Shown in pieces: positions 46,832-56,839 of a stretch of 64,000 bases of DNA (position 1 is the first letter of the stretch; the number at the start of each line of letters is the position of its first letter). Where the stretch lies: the NCBI GenBank assembly GCA_031761405.1, contig JASEVX010000010.1, forward strand, positions 35,068,753 to 35,132,752, read 5' to 3'. The notes below the pieces were generated by a model. That model ran no database searches and was not told where the DNA came from. It was given only the letters and a program-made list of their open reading frames with translations. The position numbers and the translations under genes are program-made. This stretch comes from Serripes groenlandicus (lineage: Eukaryota; Mollusca; Bivalvia; Cardiida; Cardiidae).

Positions 46832-47801
46832 ACTAGAGATTGCTTTTTTGAAAAAGCGCTTGTCTCCCCATTTGTGTGGTCGTAGGGGAGGAAAAGAAAT
46901 GATGGAGTTAAATTTTGTGGTTTTGGACTGGAGATGAAGCAAACAGTGATAATCCTCAGTTATTGAGCGGAAATCATTTTTCAGCTGAAGGTTACCATGA
47001 CCTTGACCTTTGAGCTAGTGACCTCAAAATCAATAGGGGTCATCTACTGGTGGTGAGCAACCTGCACACCAAGTATTAATTTCCATGGCCAAAGCATTCT
47101 TAGTTATTAAGCAAAAACAATGTTTCCGCTCATTGTTACTGTGACCTTGACCTTTGACATTGTGAACTCAAAATCAAACAAAAAATCAATAAGGGTCATC
47201 TACTGGTTAGGATCAACCTGCACACCAGGTATGAAGTTCCTCGACATAAGCATTCTTTAGTTATTGAGTGGGAACCATTTTTCAGCTGAAGGTAACCATG
47301 ACCTTGACCTTTGACATAGTGACCTCAAAATCAGTAGGGGTCAGCTGCTGGTGATGACCAACCTGCACACCATGTATTAACTGCCATGGCCAAAGCATTC
47401 TACAGTTGTTAAGCAAAAACAATTTTCAGCTCATTGTCACTGTGACCTTTCAGCTCAAGGTCACTGTGACCTTGACTTATACCTCAAAATCAATAGGGGT
47501 GTTCTACTGGGCTTGGCCAACCTGCATACCAAGTATGGAGTTCCTCGGCCCAAGCGTTCTTCTTCAGTTGTTGAGCGGAAACCATTATTTACCTCACAAG
47601 GTCACCATGACCTTGACCTTTAACCTTCTGTTATCAAAATCCATAGGGGTCAGCTACTGGTCATGACCAACCTGCATGCCAAGTATGACGTTCCTACGCC
47701 CAAGTGTTCTTCAGTTATTGAGCGGAAACAAGTGTGACAGACGGAAGGACGGACGGAACGGGCGAAAACAATATGTCACCCCCATGTATGGGGGAGACAT
47801 A
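46832..47801. repeat. Tandem-repeat element with nuclear-receptor-like palindromes, copy A
   Basis: Starts ACTAGAGATTGCTTTTTTG with GTCTCCCCAT, and contains about five ~150-bp units with ACCTTGACCTTTGAC, ATCAATAGGGGTCA, AACCTGCACACCA and GTTATTGAGCGG. It ends GACGGACGGAACGGGCG and a GTCACCCCCAT/ATGGGGGAGAC hairpin (47,775-47,798). Perfect GGTCAnnnTGACC sites are at 47,459-47,471 and 47,600-47,612. Confidence 0.8.
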
Positions 47802-47869
47802 ATCATTTCATTCACCATTTACATATGGTAAGTAATCACATTAGTCAAAATGCAGTTAACAGAAATAAT

Positions 47870-47955
47870 GATTTTGTTGAAAATTTTGTGGCAAATGGAA
47901 ACATTTACATTGTGAGCAATATCCATTCTCGACAATGTTTCCAAAAAACATAATT
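47870..47955. mobile_element. TTAA MITE, central fragment
   Basis: GTTGAAAATTTTGTGGCAAATGG and its inverse around a GAGC centre; ends are missing. Confidence 0.5.
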
Positions 47956-48290
47956 GAGCCATCCTGCGAAAAACCAACATTGTTGACTCTGCGTTAAGTA
48001 TCGACCAAGATCAACCTAAGCATGTCGCACAGGCTTATCCGGATATACTTTTTGCGTCCTGTCGGCCCGGATCAGTCTGCGCAGGCTGATCTGGATCGAT
48101 ACCAGATACCTTTATTAGAATGCAAAATATGCAAATACAGACAGTTAGTTGGGTAGCTACACGGGGTTGTCAACCAAGAGGAGAGTTCGAACCACAGCTT
48201 GGTAGTCAAAATACATTCCTATGTTTTAAAAAGGGCAATTCGTAAGGTGTCATTGCCAATCTTTTTTCAGACGTTAGATAAGTTTATAAT
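47955..48290. repeat. Two adjacent dispersed repeats
   Basis: 47,955-48,095 matches the repeat at 39,085. 48,100-48,290 matches 46,235-46,430. A TAA microsatellite follows at 48,283-48,306. Confidence 0.6.
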
Positions 48291-48429
48291 AATAATAATA
48301 ATAATACTTTTTGAAGGTAGAATCTAAGACACATACAGACAATTTAACAATGGCTATACATATCTTATTTTCATATGGCCTTCACTAATATAACACACAC
48401 AAACATTTCATTACTGCAGCAACAAATGT

Positions 48430-48612
48430 TCTCCATGGAATTTAAGTCTTTGAACAATTTTGACAATTTTAAAAGGGGACCACCAAATGAACATTCCTGT
48501 GAAATTTGGTTGAAATTGGTCCTGTGGTTTAGGAGGAGATGTTGTTTAAAGCTAAAAGTTAACGACAGACAGATTTATCAGAATAGACCACCTTGAGCTC
48601 AGGTGATCTAAT
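48430..48612. repeat. Fragment of the 61,320-type element
   Basis: AACATTCCTGTGAAATTTGG and CTTGAGCTCAGGTGATCTA, the 3' terminal portion of the element family. Confidence 0.55.
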
Positions 48613-49281
48613 AAACTGACCTTCAGGGGTTTGCAACTATCATTACATGAATACCATTCTAGACTTTCAGATTGGAACCAATCGCGGGCGAAAAGGGATT
48701 ATATGTAAAATCAGGGACACTATATTAGTGTTGATTTAATTGTATCAGGGAATTGGCTTAAATGAAGAGAAAAAAATACACTTCCCATACTTCTTTCCTG
48801 CAAGTTACCAGTCCGTTTTGTGAAAGATTTTATTCTAAATTCCTAATCTATGTACTTATACATGTACACTTTACATAGATTCTTATAATTCCTGAACATG
48901 TGGAGCAACTCCCTTTATTCCTCATGTACATGATAACCATAATCCCGATATATGTGACTTTAAAACCCCTTTTGCTTTAATATCCTGTTATGCAAAACTG
49001 TATACTAAGGGTGCAGATATAGTAGACCAAGACTAGCCTGTACATTCATACAGTCTAATCTTGGTTCACATTGTTCGCTACTCATCTATCAATATAAAAC
49101 AACAAATGCTTATAAATATGCAATTTTGTGTCAACAATTTGGAATGACGACACCAATTTCAGGATTTAACTGGATAAGTGCTAGAAGGCTGTCTGAGGAA
49201 CAAGATTGGCTATTTAGTTTTAAGCTTGAATCTTCAGCATGGTAAATGTCTTTACAAATCATTTTGTTGAATTGAGTTGTT
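48613..49281. other. No gene seen
   Basis: No exon recognised on either strand; searched for the PRKDC exon following 49,721 without success. Confidence 0.4.
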
Positions 49282-49370
49282 TCAACTTGTATCCATTGCT
49301 TCTTTTGCGACCTCTTTCTGTCTTTCAATTTCAACTACCTTTGCAAGTTTCTCTTCTTGAATCTTTCGAC
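49282..49370 (-). CDS. Possible small terminal exon, unidentified
   Basis: On the minus strand CCTTTGTTGCAG precedes a 29-codon frame rich in Lys, Glu, Val and Ala (KIQEEKLAKVVEIERQKEVA) that ends TGA. The residue pattern suggests a charged helix. It lies just past the last visible PRKDC exon but does not look like the expected next PRKDC segment. It may be another gene's last exon or chance. Confidence 0.2.
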
Positions 49371-49720
49371 CTGCAACAAAGGTTAAACAAGTTAATTAAG
49401 ATCAAAGCATGGGTGCACATAATTGATGTTCATTATGACTCCTTTGTCAATGATGTTAACTTCCCTTAAACCACGCCATCGGTGTAGTGGTAAAGTGTCT
49501 AGATGGATTGGGCCCTGGCCGTGTCAAACCAAAGACTTTAAAATTGTTAGTAATGGCTTTCCCTTCTTGGTGCTCAGGGAAATGGCGTTAGCATTACGAC
49601 TGACTCCCTTGCAGATTTGTTGTATGCTGGCAAAGGGTAAAGATGAAACAAAATAGGTTATAAAAACTTGAAATTCATGTTCCAAACTCTACTATCTTTC
49701 TAATGACGAGGATTCTATAC

Positions 49721-49814
49721 CTTAATATCTTGATCTGGTTGCGAAAAGCATTCCAAAGAGGTCATAAACTTGGACAATATGGGTAGTTTTTTAGCGCCCA
49801 ATGGAGAATTCAGT
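49721..49814 (-). CDS. PRKDC: DNA-PKcs (PRKDC) FAT-region exon, most C-terminal of the five
   Basis: Acceptor CTTTTCAG, donor AAG-GTATAG, 94 bp; one base completes the previous codon, exit phase 0. The frame contains LPILSKFMTSLECFSQPDQD and ends DIK. This corresponds to the FAT-domain segment of DNA-PKcs before the kinase domain, where vertebrate proteins have a Phe-hydrophobic-x-Ala-Leu-x-x-Leu-x-x-Pro-(D/E) pattern followed by Lys-Asp-Trp. It cannot join the 53,175 exon directly because phases differ (0 versus 2 missing bases), so at least one exon between them is unseen or lost. DNA-PKcs acts with Ku70/Ku80 in non-homologous end joining in the nucleus. Confidence 0.6.
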
Positions 49815-49938
49815 CTGAAAAGAAAAGAGTATTAAATACATGATTGGTTGCCTGATCTTATTCATCCATTTTCCACATATAACAAAATATTGAGAAGGTC
49901 ACTTTGAAAATATCTATTCAAAAAATTGGAAATTCTCT

Positions 49939-50159
49939 TTAACCTTTTCCACTTACAGACTCTTTCTGATGCCTCTGCAGCAGAGGATATTTGAAAACAT
50001 TGTGACAAATGGTGAAATTTCTCATAATGAGCAATTTCTCCATTTGCCACAAGGTTTTCAACTCTGTTTAATAATTACACCTCCCTATATTTCCAATTAT
50101 TTGCAGGTATGTTTACAAAGTTGTCTGCTGCAGATGTGTTGTATGTGGAAAATGAATAA
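49939..50159. mobile_element. TTAA MITE, full length
   Basis: TTAACCTTTTCCACTTACAG to GTATGTGGAAAATGAATAA. Shows every module: CTCTGCAGCAGAGG, the GAAAACATTGTGACAAATGG arm, the CTCATAATGAG centre, the inverse arm, and GTCTGCTGCAGATGTGTTG. About 110 bp upstream of a PRKDC exon (minus strand). Confidence 0.85.
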
Positions 50160-50729
50160 CTATGAAGCAAACAAAAAAAATATTGTTGATTATGATAAAT
50201 CTTTGCTTTTGCCACAATGTTTTCAAAGTGTCAACCTGTTTTATTTCTAGACATTATCCATATTTTTGCCACAGTTTTTTCATAGTTGTCTGCTGCCTGA
50301 TCAGGATCTATGTTTGTTGCAATCAGGACATTGATGCATATTACAGAAATGTTACAATCACATGAAAAGACTTTATAAGTATGGGAACTGAACTGTAGCT
50401 CCCTTTTTCAAAAATCATAAGGGCAAGGTCACAAGAAAATTCACATTTGAACCATGTGTCCAATAAAGATTGGGATCAACAGTGTCTTATCAACTGAATT
50501 GTAGCTTTTTGTCCAATAATCATAAGGGCAAGGTCACAACAAAATTCACATTTGGGACCTTGTGTCAAATAAAGCTTTTGGATGAACCTGTGCCTCAGCA
50601 ATTTCTTATCAGGATCTCCACTGTTTAACATGTAGTCAAACAAGCTTCTTAAATTTTACCAGACAAAGGCTTTAACACTTTTCCTCATACGCCAATTCTG
50701 CAGCAGACGACTTTGAGCATATTTTGTCA

Positions 50730-51511
50730 AACAAGAGGCCCATGAGGGCCTATGCTGCTCTACTGGCATTGATCTGGCTTGTTTCAAAAGGAACCAATAT
50801 GTCATCAATATTCAAATACCATCTAAGTTTGGTGAAGATCAGATAGTAAATGGAAGCTCTATTGTGTTCACAAGCTGTATTATAGCAATTTTGAAAATTT
50901 CAAGGGCCATAGTCCAGCCATGCATGGGTAGAACTGGCCGTCTTTTAAAAATGAACCAAACTCTCATGGATATCTAACTACTGTATAAGTTTGATTGAGA
51001 TACAATCACAAATAAGGACTGTATCATGTTAACAAGCCCTATTATAGCAATTTTGACAATTTCAAGGGCCATAATTCAGTCATGCATGGGGCGGATCTGG
51101 CTTGTTTTCGAAAGGAACCGAGCTCTCATTGATATCTAACTACTGTATAAGTTTAGTTGAGATACAATCAAAAGTGAAGACTATCGTGTTAACAAGCTCT
51201 TTTATAGCAATTTTGACCATTTCAAGGGCCATAATCCAGTTATGCATGGGCGGATCTGGCTGGTTTTCAAAAGGAACCGAGCTCTCATAGATATCTAACT
51301 ACTGTATAAGTTTAGTTGAGATACATTCAAAAGTGAAGACTATCGTTTTAACAAGCTCTTTTATAGCAATTTTGACCATTTCAAGGGCCATAATCCAGTC
51401 ATGCATGGGCGGATCTAGCTGGTTTTCGAAAGGAACCGAGCTCTCATGAATATCTAACTACTGTATAAGTTTGGTTGAGATACAATCAAAAGAAGACTGT
51501 ATCATGTTAAC
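50730..51511. repeat. Tandem element of the CAAGAGGCCCATGAGGGCC type, copy A
   Basis: Starts ACAAGAGGCCCATGAGGGCC directly after a truncated MITE start (50,670-50,725). About 4.5 units of ~160 bp carry AATTTTGACAATTTCAAGGG, CATGGGCGGATCTGGCTGG and AAAGGAACCGAGCTCTCAT. Joined without its usual end to the next element at about 51,511. Confidence 0.85.
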
Positions 51512-52782
51512 AAAGCATTCTACAGTTATTAAGCAAAAACAATTTTTCGGTTCATTATTTAGTAACCTTTCAGCTCAAGGTCACTGTGACCTTGACTTTG
51601 ACCTCAAAATAAAAAAAAATCAATAGATGTCTTCTACTGGGCATGGCCAACCTGCATACACAGTATGGAGTTCCTTGGCCCAAGCGTTCTTCAGTTATTG
51701 AGCGGAAACCATGTTTTACCTCACAAGGTCACCATGACCTTGACCTTTGACATTCCGACATCAAAATCAATAGGGGTCATCTACTGGTCATGACTAACAT
51801 GCATATCAAGTATGAAGTTCCTATGCCCAAGCGTTCTTCAGTTATTGAGCGGAAACAAATGTGACGGACCTGACCTTGACCTTTGACATAGTGATCTCAA
51901 AATAAATAGGAGTCATTTGATGGTGGTGACCAACCTGCACACTAAGTATGAAGTTCCTGGGCACAATTTTTAAGCTCATTGTCACTGTGACCTTTCAACT
52001 CAAGGTCACTGTGACCTTGAATTTAGACGTACTGACTTCAAAACCAACAGGGGTCTTTTACTAGACATGGCTAACCTGCATACCAAGTATGGAGTTCCTC
52101 GGCCTAAGCGTTCTTCTGTTATTGAGCAAAAACCATTTTTTACCTCTCAAGGTCACCATGACCTTGACCTTTGACCTTCTGACATCAAAATCAATAGGGG
52201 TCAGCTACTGGTCATGACCAACCTGCATACCAATTATTAAGTTCCTATGCCCAAGCGTTCTTCAGTTATTGAGCGGAAACAAATGTGACGGACCTGACCT
52301 TGACCTTTGACATAGTGACCTCAAAATAAATAGGAGTCATTTGCTGGTGGTGACCAACCTGCACACCAAGTATGAAGTTCCTGGGCATAAGCAAAAACAA
52401 TTTTTCAGCTCATTGTCACTGTGACCTTTCAGCTCAAGGTCACTGTGACCTTGAATTTAGACGTACTGACTTCAAAACCAACAGGGGTATTTTACTAAGC
52501 ATGGTTAACCTGCATACCAAGTATGTAGTTCCTCGGCCTAAGCGTTCTTCTGTTATTGAGCGGACACCATTTTTTACCTCACAAGGTCACCATGACCTTG
52601 ACCTTTGACCTTCTGACATCAAAATCAATAGGGGTCAGCTACTGGTCATGACCAATTTGCATATTAAGTATGAAGTTCCTACACCCAAGCGTTCTTCAGT
52701 TATTGAGCGGAAACAAGCGTGACAGACGGAAGGACGGAACGGGCAGAAATAATATGTCACCCCCATATATGGGGGAGACATA
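51512..52782. repeat. Tandem-repeat element with nuclear-receptor-like palindromes, copy B
   Basis: Same family as 46,832-47,801 but entered mid-unit (AAGCATTCTACAGTTATTAAG). A 423-bp higher-order period is visible: GTGACGGACCTGACCTTGACC at 51,861 and 52,284. Perfect GGTCAnnnTGACC sites are at 51,579-51,591, 51,727-51,739, 52,004-52,016, 52,151-52,163, 52,438-52,450 and 52,585-52,597. Ends in the CCCCCATATATGGGGG hairpin. Confidence 0.85.
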
Positions 52783-53029
52783 ACAAATCAATAGAATGAA
52801 AATGTGTATCTGAAGATATATAAAACACTGTATCTCTTGCCACTATAAGTGTGAAAGAAGACAGAAATAGCCCTAGAGATAACGCCGTTTTTGATGATAA
52901 TAATGTGTCACATGCCATTATGTCATCACACACAGATGGACAGACACTGGCTAAGTGATACCTATGTGTCTCTCTCTGCAAAGACAAGCGACACAAAACA
53001 CAAAAATCCAGTTATTGCCACTATTTAGC
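52783..53029. other. No feature recognised
   Basis: Unique-looking DNA. A minus frame (52,757-52,996) follows a good TTGTCTTTGCAG acceptor but ends in repeat DNA. Confidence 0.35.
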
Positions 53030-53171
53030 TCATGAGCAATTTCTCCTTTTACCATAATGTTTTCAACTTTTTTCAATAATAATACTTTCATTTTTAGAGA
53101 GTTTCCATATTTTTATAAAGATGCTTTCAAAGTCGTCTGCTGCAGATTTGTTGTTTATGGGAAAGGGTCAA
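53030..53171. mobile_element. TTAA MITE, 3' half, abutting a PRKDC splice donor
   Basis: CTCATGAGCAATTTCTCC, TTACCATAATGTTTTC, AAAGTCGTCTGCTGCAGATT and GGGAAAGGGTCAA, where TCAA stands for the terminal TTAA. The terminal base is 4 bp from the exon at 53,175. Confidence 0.8.
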
Positions 53172-53174
53172 TAC

Positions 53175-53297
53175 CCGAGGATAAAGTGCACTAATCTCGT
53201 CCAGTATTCCATGCACAGCCGGAGCCTCCTTTTTATCCAGAACTGAGAACATCTGACTTGTCCATAATAGAAACAACCATGCAGGTACTTCTTTACT
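53175..53297 (-). CDS. PRKDC: DNA-PKcs (PRKDC) FAT-region exon
   Basis: Acceptor TTCTTACCTCGTAG, 123 bp (41 codons), phase 0 in and out, donor GTATTG. The frame contains VPAWLFLLWTSQMFSVLDKK and ILDEISALYPR. This matches a conserved DNA-PKcs FAT stretch: Val-Pro-x-Trp followed by an Ile/Thr-Ser-x-Met, Leu-Leu/Val-Leu-Asp-Lys, and an amphipathic helix ending Tyr-Pro. The 5' splice site beyond GTA is contributed by the MITE at 53,030-53,171. Exon phase allows direct splicing to 54,135, but about 85 residues expected between these segments (by comparison with vertebrate DNA-PKcs from memory) are not found in the 838 bp separating them. Confidence 0.75.
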
Positions 53298-53689
53298 CTA
53301 CGAGGTAAGAACAAATTCATATACAGGACTAGAAGCATAGCCCTAAAATCAAGTTTTCAGTAGTAACCATAACACCAGAGATCTACTAACAGTGACCTTA
53401 ATCATGACTCAACTGAATCTGTCAAGTCTAAAACAAGAGGGCGGAAGGTTGACCTGGGTTATGCAATGTAATTTGTTATGCCAACCACAATAAGTCATTT
53501 TGTGATCGGGGAAGCTTAATACAACAGGTGCAAGAGGACCAGTATAGCTCAACTACCTCATGGCAAAATGACCCAACCATGTGGTCTGTGTATTGTCAAA
53601 TTAATTTGACTTGAGGAAACTAAAATGTTCATGTTCCAGTTTGTATTTCAAAAGCAGACGTCTATTTTCTTAGAAGATTTCAATATAAC

Positions 53690-53760
53690 TTCACCCTTTC
53701 CCACCTACAGACGCATTTTACACATCTGCAACAGACAACTTTTGAAAATTGTATTGAGAT
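53690..53760. mobile_element. TTAA MITE, 5' fragment
   Basis: TCACCCTTTCCCACCTACAGACG and CTGCAACAGACAACTTTTG, then cut off by a repeat (53,815-53,990) related to 6460-6590. Confidence 0.6.
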
Positions 53761-54134
53761 AACACCAAACAATAGCGCTGCAAGTGAACCCCAATGCTTG
53801 TCTGTTTTATTTCTTCTTAGTCGAAAAAGGGGCATTACTGAATAATTATTAAAGCCAGAGTTATGTGACTTGGTTAAGACATGCATATTGTTCCTAGAAA
53901 CATGTTTACCAAGTTTCATTTGAAAATGTTGAATAGTTTTTGAGTTATGAGGTTAAGTTTAAGTTTTGTGACAACACAGCAGACGCCAATAAATGAATCA
54001 CAATACTCAACTTTTTTTCTGTGAAAAACAGACAAACTAAACAATGAACAAATATCCTCTATTTCTCTTGTAAGCAACTTCAGAATCAATATGCAATTAT
54101 TTCCATGGTTCTTAAAGTTCTAAAAGCAACTTGC

Positions 54135-54212
54135 CTCCTCCTGGCCAAACTGGGTGGCTCCTTTTACAGCATCATCTATGTTAAATGAAGCCTTCGTCAG
54201 CTGTACTGTCAA
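54135..54212 (-). CDS. PRKDC: DNA-PKcs (PRKDC) FAT-region exon with GC splice donor
   Basis: Acceptor CATCTTGCAG, 78 bp (26 codons), phase 0 in and out. The frame reads LTVQLTKASFNIDDAVKGAT and ends FGQEE. It continues the helix pair that follows Lys-x-Leu-Glu-Leu-(T/S)-Gly in DNA-PKcs, where the vertebrate protein has a Leu-x-x-Arg/Lys-Ala-Phe, then Glu-Ala-Val and a Glu-rich end. The donor is GAG-GCAAGT; no GT donor is nearby, so this is a GC-AG intron with an otherwise optimal consensus, as real GC donors usually have. It joins 56,519 in frame. Confidence 0.7.
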
Positions 54213-54689
54213 CTGCAAGATGTAATTATGGACAAACACCAACAATAAACATACATAACAAGAGTGTTCAAAGGAACACCTCTTTTTAATAGATCGATAA
54301 ATTAAAAGTGAAAAGACAAATAGTGATCCCTTTGTGTCACACTGCAAAGTTAAACAACACAATAAACTTGGTTGAAAAGCTTGACAGAATGTTTTTTGAC
54401 CGTGCAGATACAAATGGCCTTATGAAGGTTTCCCATCAGCTTACTTGATGACGAGAAATCTTCATTTGAATGAATAATATTTTATGCCATTTTCAACGGT
54501 AATCATGTCACAGCACACTATGTTTCTAGCTTAATAGAACCCAGATACGTACAGACTAGACCTTATGTCTTGAAAACTACATTTAAGTTAACTCCCAAAA
54601 AGCCACTGGTGTAGGCAAAATATCAACAATTGTTTTTTAAAAACATTTGTGCACTTCCAATTAGTCTTGCTGTTTCCAGTTATTTTCAG

Positions 54690-54844
54690 GAGAGAAACTA
54701 TTGAAAACATTGTTGGCAAAAATGAATTGTTTCTCTTTTTGCCACAAAGTTTTCTTAATTTCATTAAAATAGATTTTCCATATTTTTGTCTATGTGATTT
54801 GAAAGTCATCTGCTGCATATTCGTTGTATTTAAGGAAAGGGTTT
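54690..54844. mobile_element. TTAA MITE, 3' portion
   Basis: TTGAAAACATTGTTGGCAAAAATG, TTTTTGCCACAAAGTTTTC, GTCATCTGCTGCATATTCG and AAGGAAAGGGTTTA. Confidence 0.7.
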
Positions 54845-54859
54845 ATGCTTTTCAAAAAA

Positions 54860-56502
54860 CAACAAGAGGCCCATGAGGGCCTATGCTCTACTGGTATGGT
54901 TCTTTGGTCATTTTCAATCCAGAGCAAGTATGTATGGTGATCGAATAGCAAATGGAGGCTCTTTTGTGTTCACAAGCTGTATTACAGCAATTTTGACAAT
55001 TTCAAGGGCCATAATCCAGTCTGGCATGGGCGGATCTGGCTGGTTTGCGAAAAGAACCAAGCTCTCATCAATATTTAACTAATATCTAAGTTTGGTGAAG
55101 ATCAGATGATAAATGGACCCTCTATTTTGTTCACAAGCTGTTTTATAGCAATTTTGACAATTTCAAGGGCCATTATCCAGTCTTGCATGGGCGGATATGG
55201 CTGGTTTGCAAAAGGAACCGAGCTTTTATTAATATTTAACTGCTATTTAAGTTTGGTGATGATTGAATAGTAAATGGAGGCTCTATTGTGTTCACAAACT
55301 GTATTATAGCAATTTCAACAATTTCAAGGGCCATAATCCAGTCATGCAAGGACACATCTGGCTGGTTTCCGAAAGGAACCAAGCTCTCATCAATATTTAA
55401 CTACTATCTGAGTTTGGTGAAGATTAGTTAGTAAACGGGGCCTCTATTGTGTTCACCAGCTCAATTATAGTAATTTTGAAAATTTCAAGGACCATAATCC
55501 AGTCTTGCATTGGCGGATCTGGCTGGTTTGCAAAAGGAACCGAGCTCTTATGGATATCTAACTACTGTATAAGTTTGATTGAGATACAATCAAAACTGAA
55601 GACTTTATCGCGTTCACAAGCTCTATTATAGTAATTTTGAAAATTTCAAGGGCCATAATCCAGTCTTGCATAGGCGGATCTGGCTGGTTTGCGAAAGGAA
55701 CCAAGCTCTCATCAATATTTAACTAATATCTAAGTTTGGTGAAGATCAGATGATAAATGGACCCTCTATTTTGTTCACAAGCTGTATTTTAGCAATTTTG
55801 ACAATTTCAAGGGTCATTATCCAGTCTTGCATGGGCGGATATGGCTGGTTGGCAAAAGGAACCGAGCTTTTATTAATATTTAACTGCTATCTAAGTTTGG
55901 TGAAGATTGAATAGTAAATGGAGGCTCTATTGTGTTCACAAACTGTATTATAGCAATTTCAACAATTTCAAGGGCCATAATCCAGTCATGCAAGGACACA
56001 TCTGGCTGGTTTCCGAAAGGAACCAAGCTCTCATCAATATTTAACTACTATCTGAGTTTGGTGAAGATTAGTTAGTAAACGGGGCCTCTATTGTGTTCAC
56101 AAGCTCAATTATAGTAATTTTGAAAATTTCAAGGACCATAATCCAGTCTTGCATTGGCGGATCTGGCTGGTTTGCAAAAGGAACCGAGCTCTTATGGATA
56201 TCTAACTACTGTATAAGTTTGATTGAGATACAATCAAAACTGAAGACTTTATCGCGTTCACAAGCTCTATTATAGTAATTTTGAAAATTTCAAGGACCAT
56301 AATCCAGTCTTGCATAGGCGGATCTGGCTGGTTTGCGAAAGGAACCGAGCTCTCATGGATTTCTATCTACTGTATAAGTTTGATTGAGATTGAATCAAAA
56401 CTGAAGACTGTATCGCGTTCACAAGTAATTGTTTACGGATGCACGGACGACGGACACCACACCACGGCATAAGCTCTTCTGGCCTCTGGCCAGTAGAGCT
56501 AA
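54860..56502. repeat. CAAGAGGCCCATGAGGGCC-type tandem element, copy B, with 644-bp higher-order repeat
   Basis: About ten ~161-bp units. From 55,087 to about 56,375 a four-unit block is duplicated with a 644-bp offset and very few differences (a 60-codon frame is identical at 55,449 and 56,093). It starts ACAAGAGGCCCATGAGGGCC and ends in GGACGACGGACACC and TCTGGCCTCTGGCCAGTAGA, which carries the inverse of the starting motif. Confidence 0.9.
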
Positions 56503-56518
56503 AAAAGACTGCACACAC

Positions 56519-56684
56519 CTCCTGTTTCTGTAGCTTCTTCATGCCAGTTAGTTCGAGTAATTTCTGAGCGGCTTTAGTTCCCTCAAAATCTCTGGTATCA
56601 AAACCCTGTAAACCCAAGGCAATCAGCTCTAGAGCCTGTCCATTCAGTACACAGTTCTTAGGGCTGGATTTGATACACGGTCTT
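56519..56684 (-). CDS. PRKDC: DNA-PKcs (PRKDC) FAT-region exon
   Basis: Ends at donor GAG-GTGTGT, phase 0. The frame contains CVLNGQALELIALGLQGFDT and KAAQKLLELTGMKKLQKQE. In DNA-PKcs the corresponding stretch has Asn-x-(L/V)-Leu, a helix, an acidic turn, then Lys-Ala-x-x-(I/L)-Leu-Glu-Leu-(S/T)-Gly. The acceptor is taken at GAAGACACAG (exon from 56,684); the pyrimidine tract is poor, so the 5' end is uncertain by some bases. A MITE with intact TTAA starts 32 bp upstream and probably replaced the native branch-point region. Joins 54,212 in phase. Confidence 0.75.
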
Positions 56685-56715
56685 CTGTGTCTTCTATCTT
56701 ACCTTAGTTATAAAA

Positions 56716-56836
56716 TTAACCCTTTCCAACATACAGCAAAACTGCAGTAGATGACTTTGAAAATGTCTGCTCAAAATTATGGAAAATCTTTATAATTGTA
56801 GGTATAATTACTCGAAAAAGTTGAAAACGTTGTGGC
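56716..56836. mobile_element. TTAA MITE fragment beside a PRKDC acceptor
   Basis: TTAACCCTTTCCAACATACAGC, CTGCAGTAGATGACTTTG, GTTGAAAACGTTGTGGCAAAAG, then cut by ACAAGAGGCCCATGAGG of the next tandem element. Confidence 0.75.
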
Positions 56837-56839
56837 AAA

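Noticed and set aside
49486..49560. tRNA-like GGTGTAGTGGTAAAGTG motif
   Set aside because: It resembles an A box, but no B box or cloverleaf follows, so it is not called a tRNA or SINE.
52757..52996. Minus frame after a good TTGTCTTTGCAG acceptor
   Set aside because: It runs into the terminal hairpin of the tandem element and shows no similarity to the expected PRKDC segment.
55449..56472. Several 60-codon plus frames with identical or similar sequence
   Set aside because: They are the same frame in tandem-repeat units; identity comes from the 644-bp duplication, and units elsewhere carry stops.
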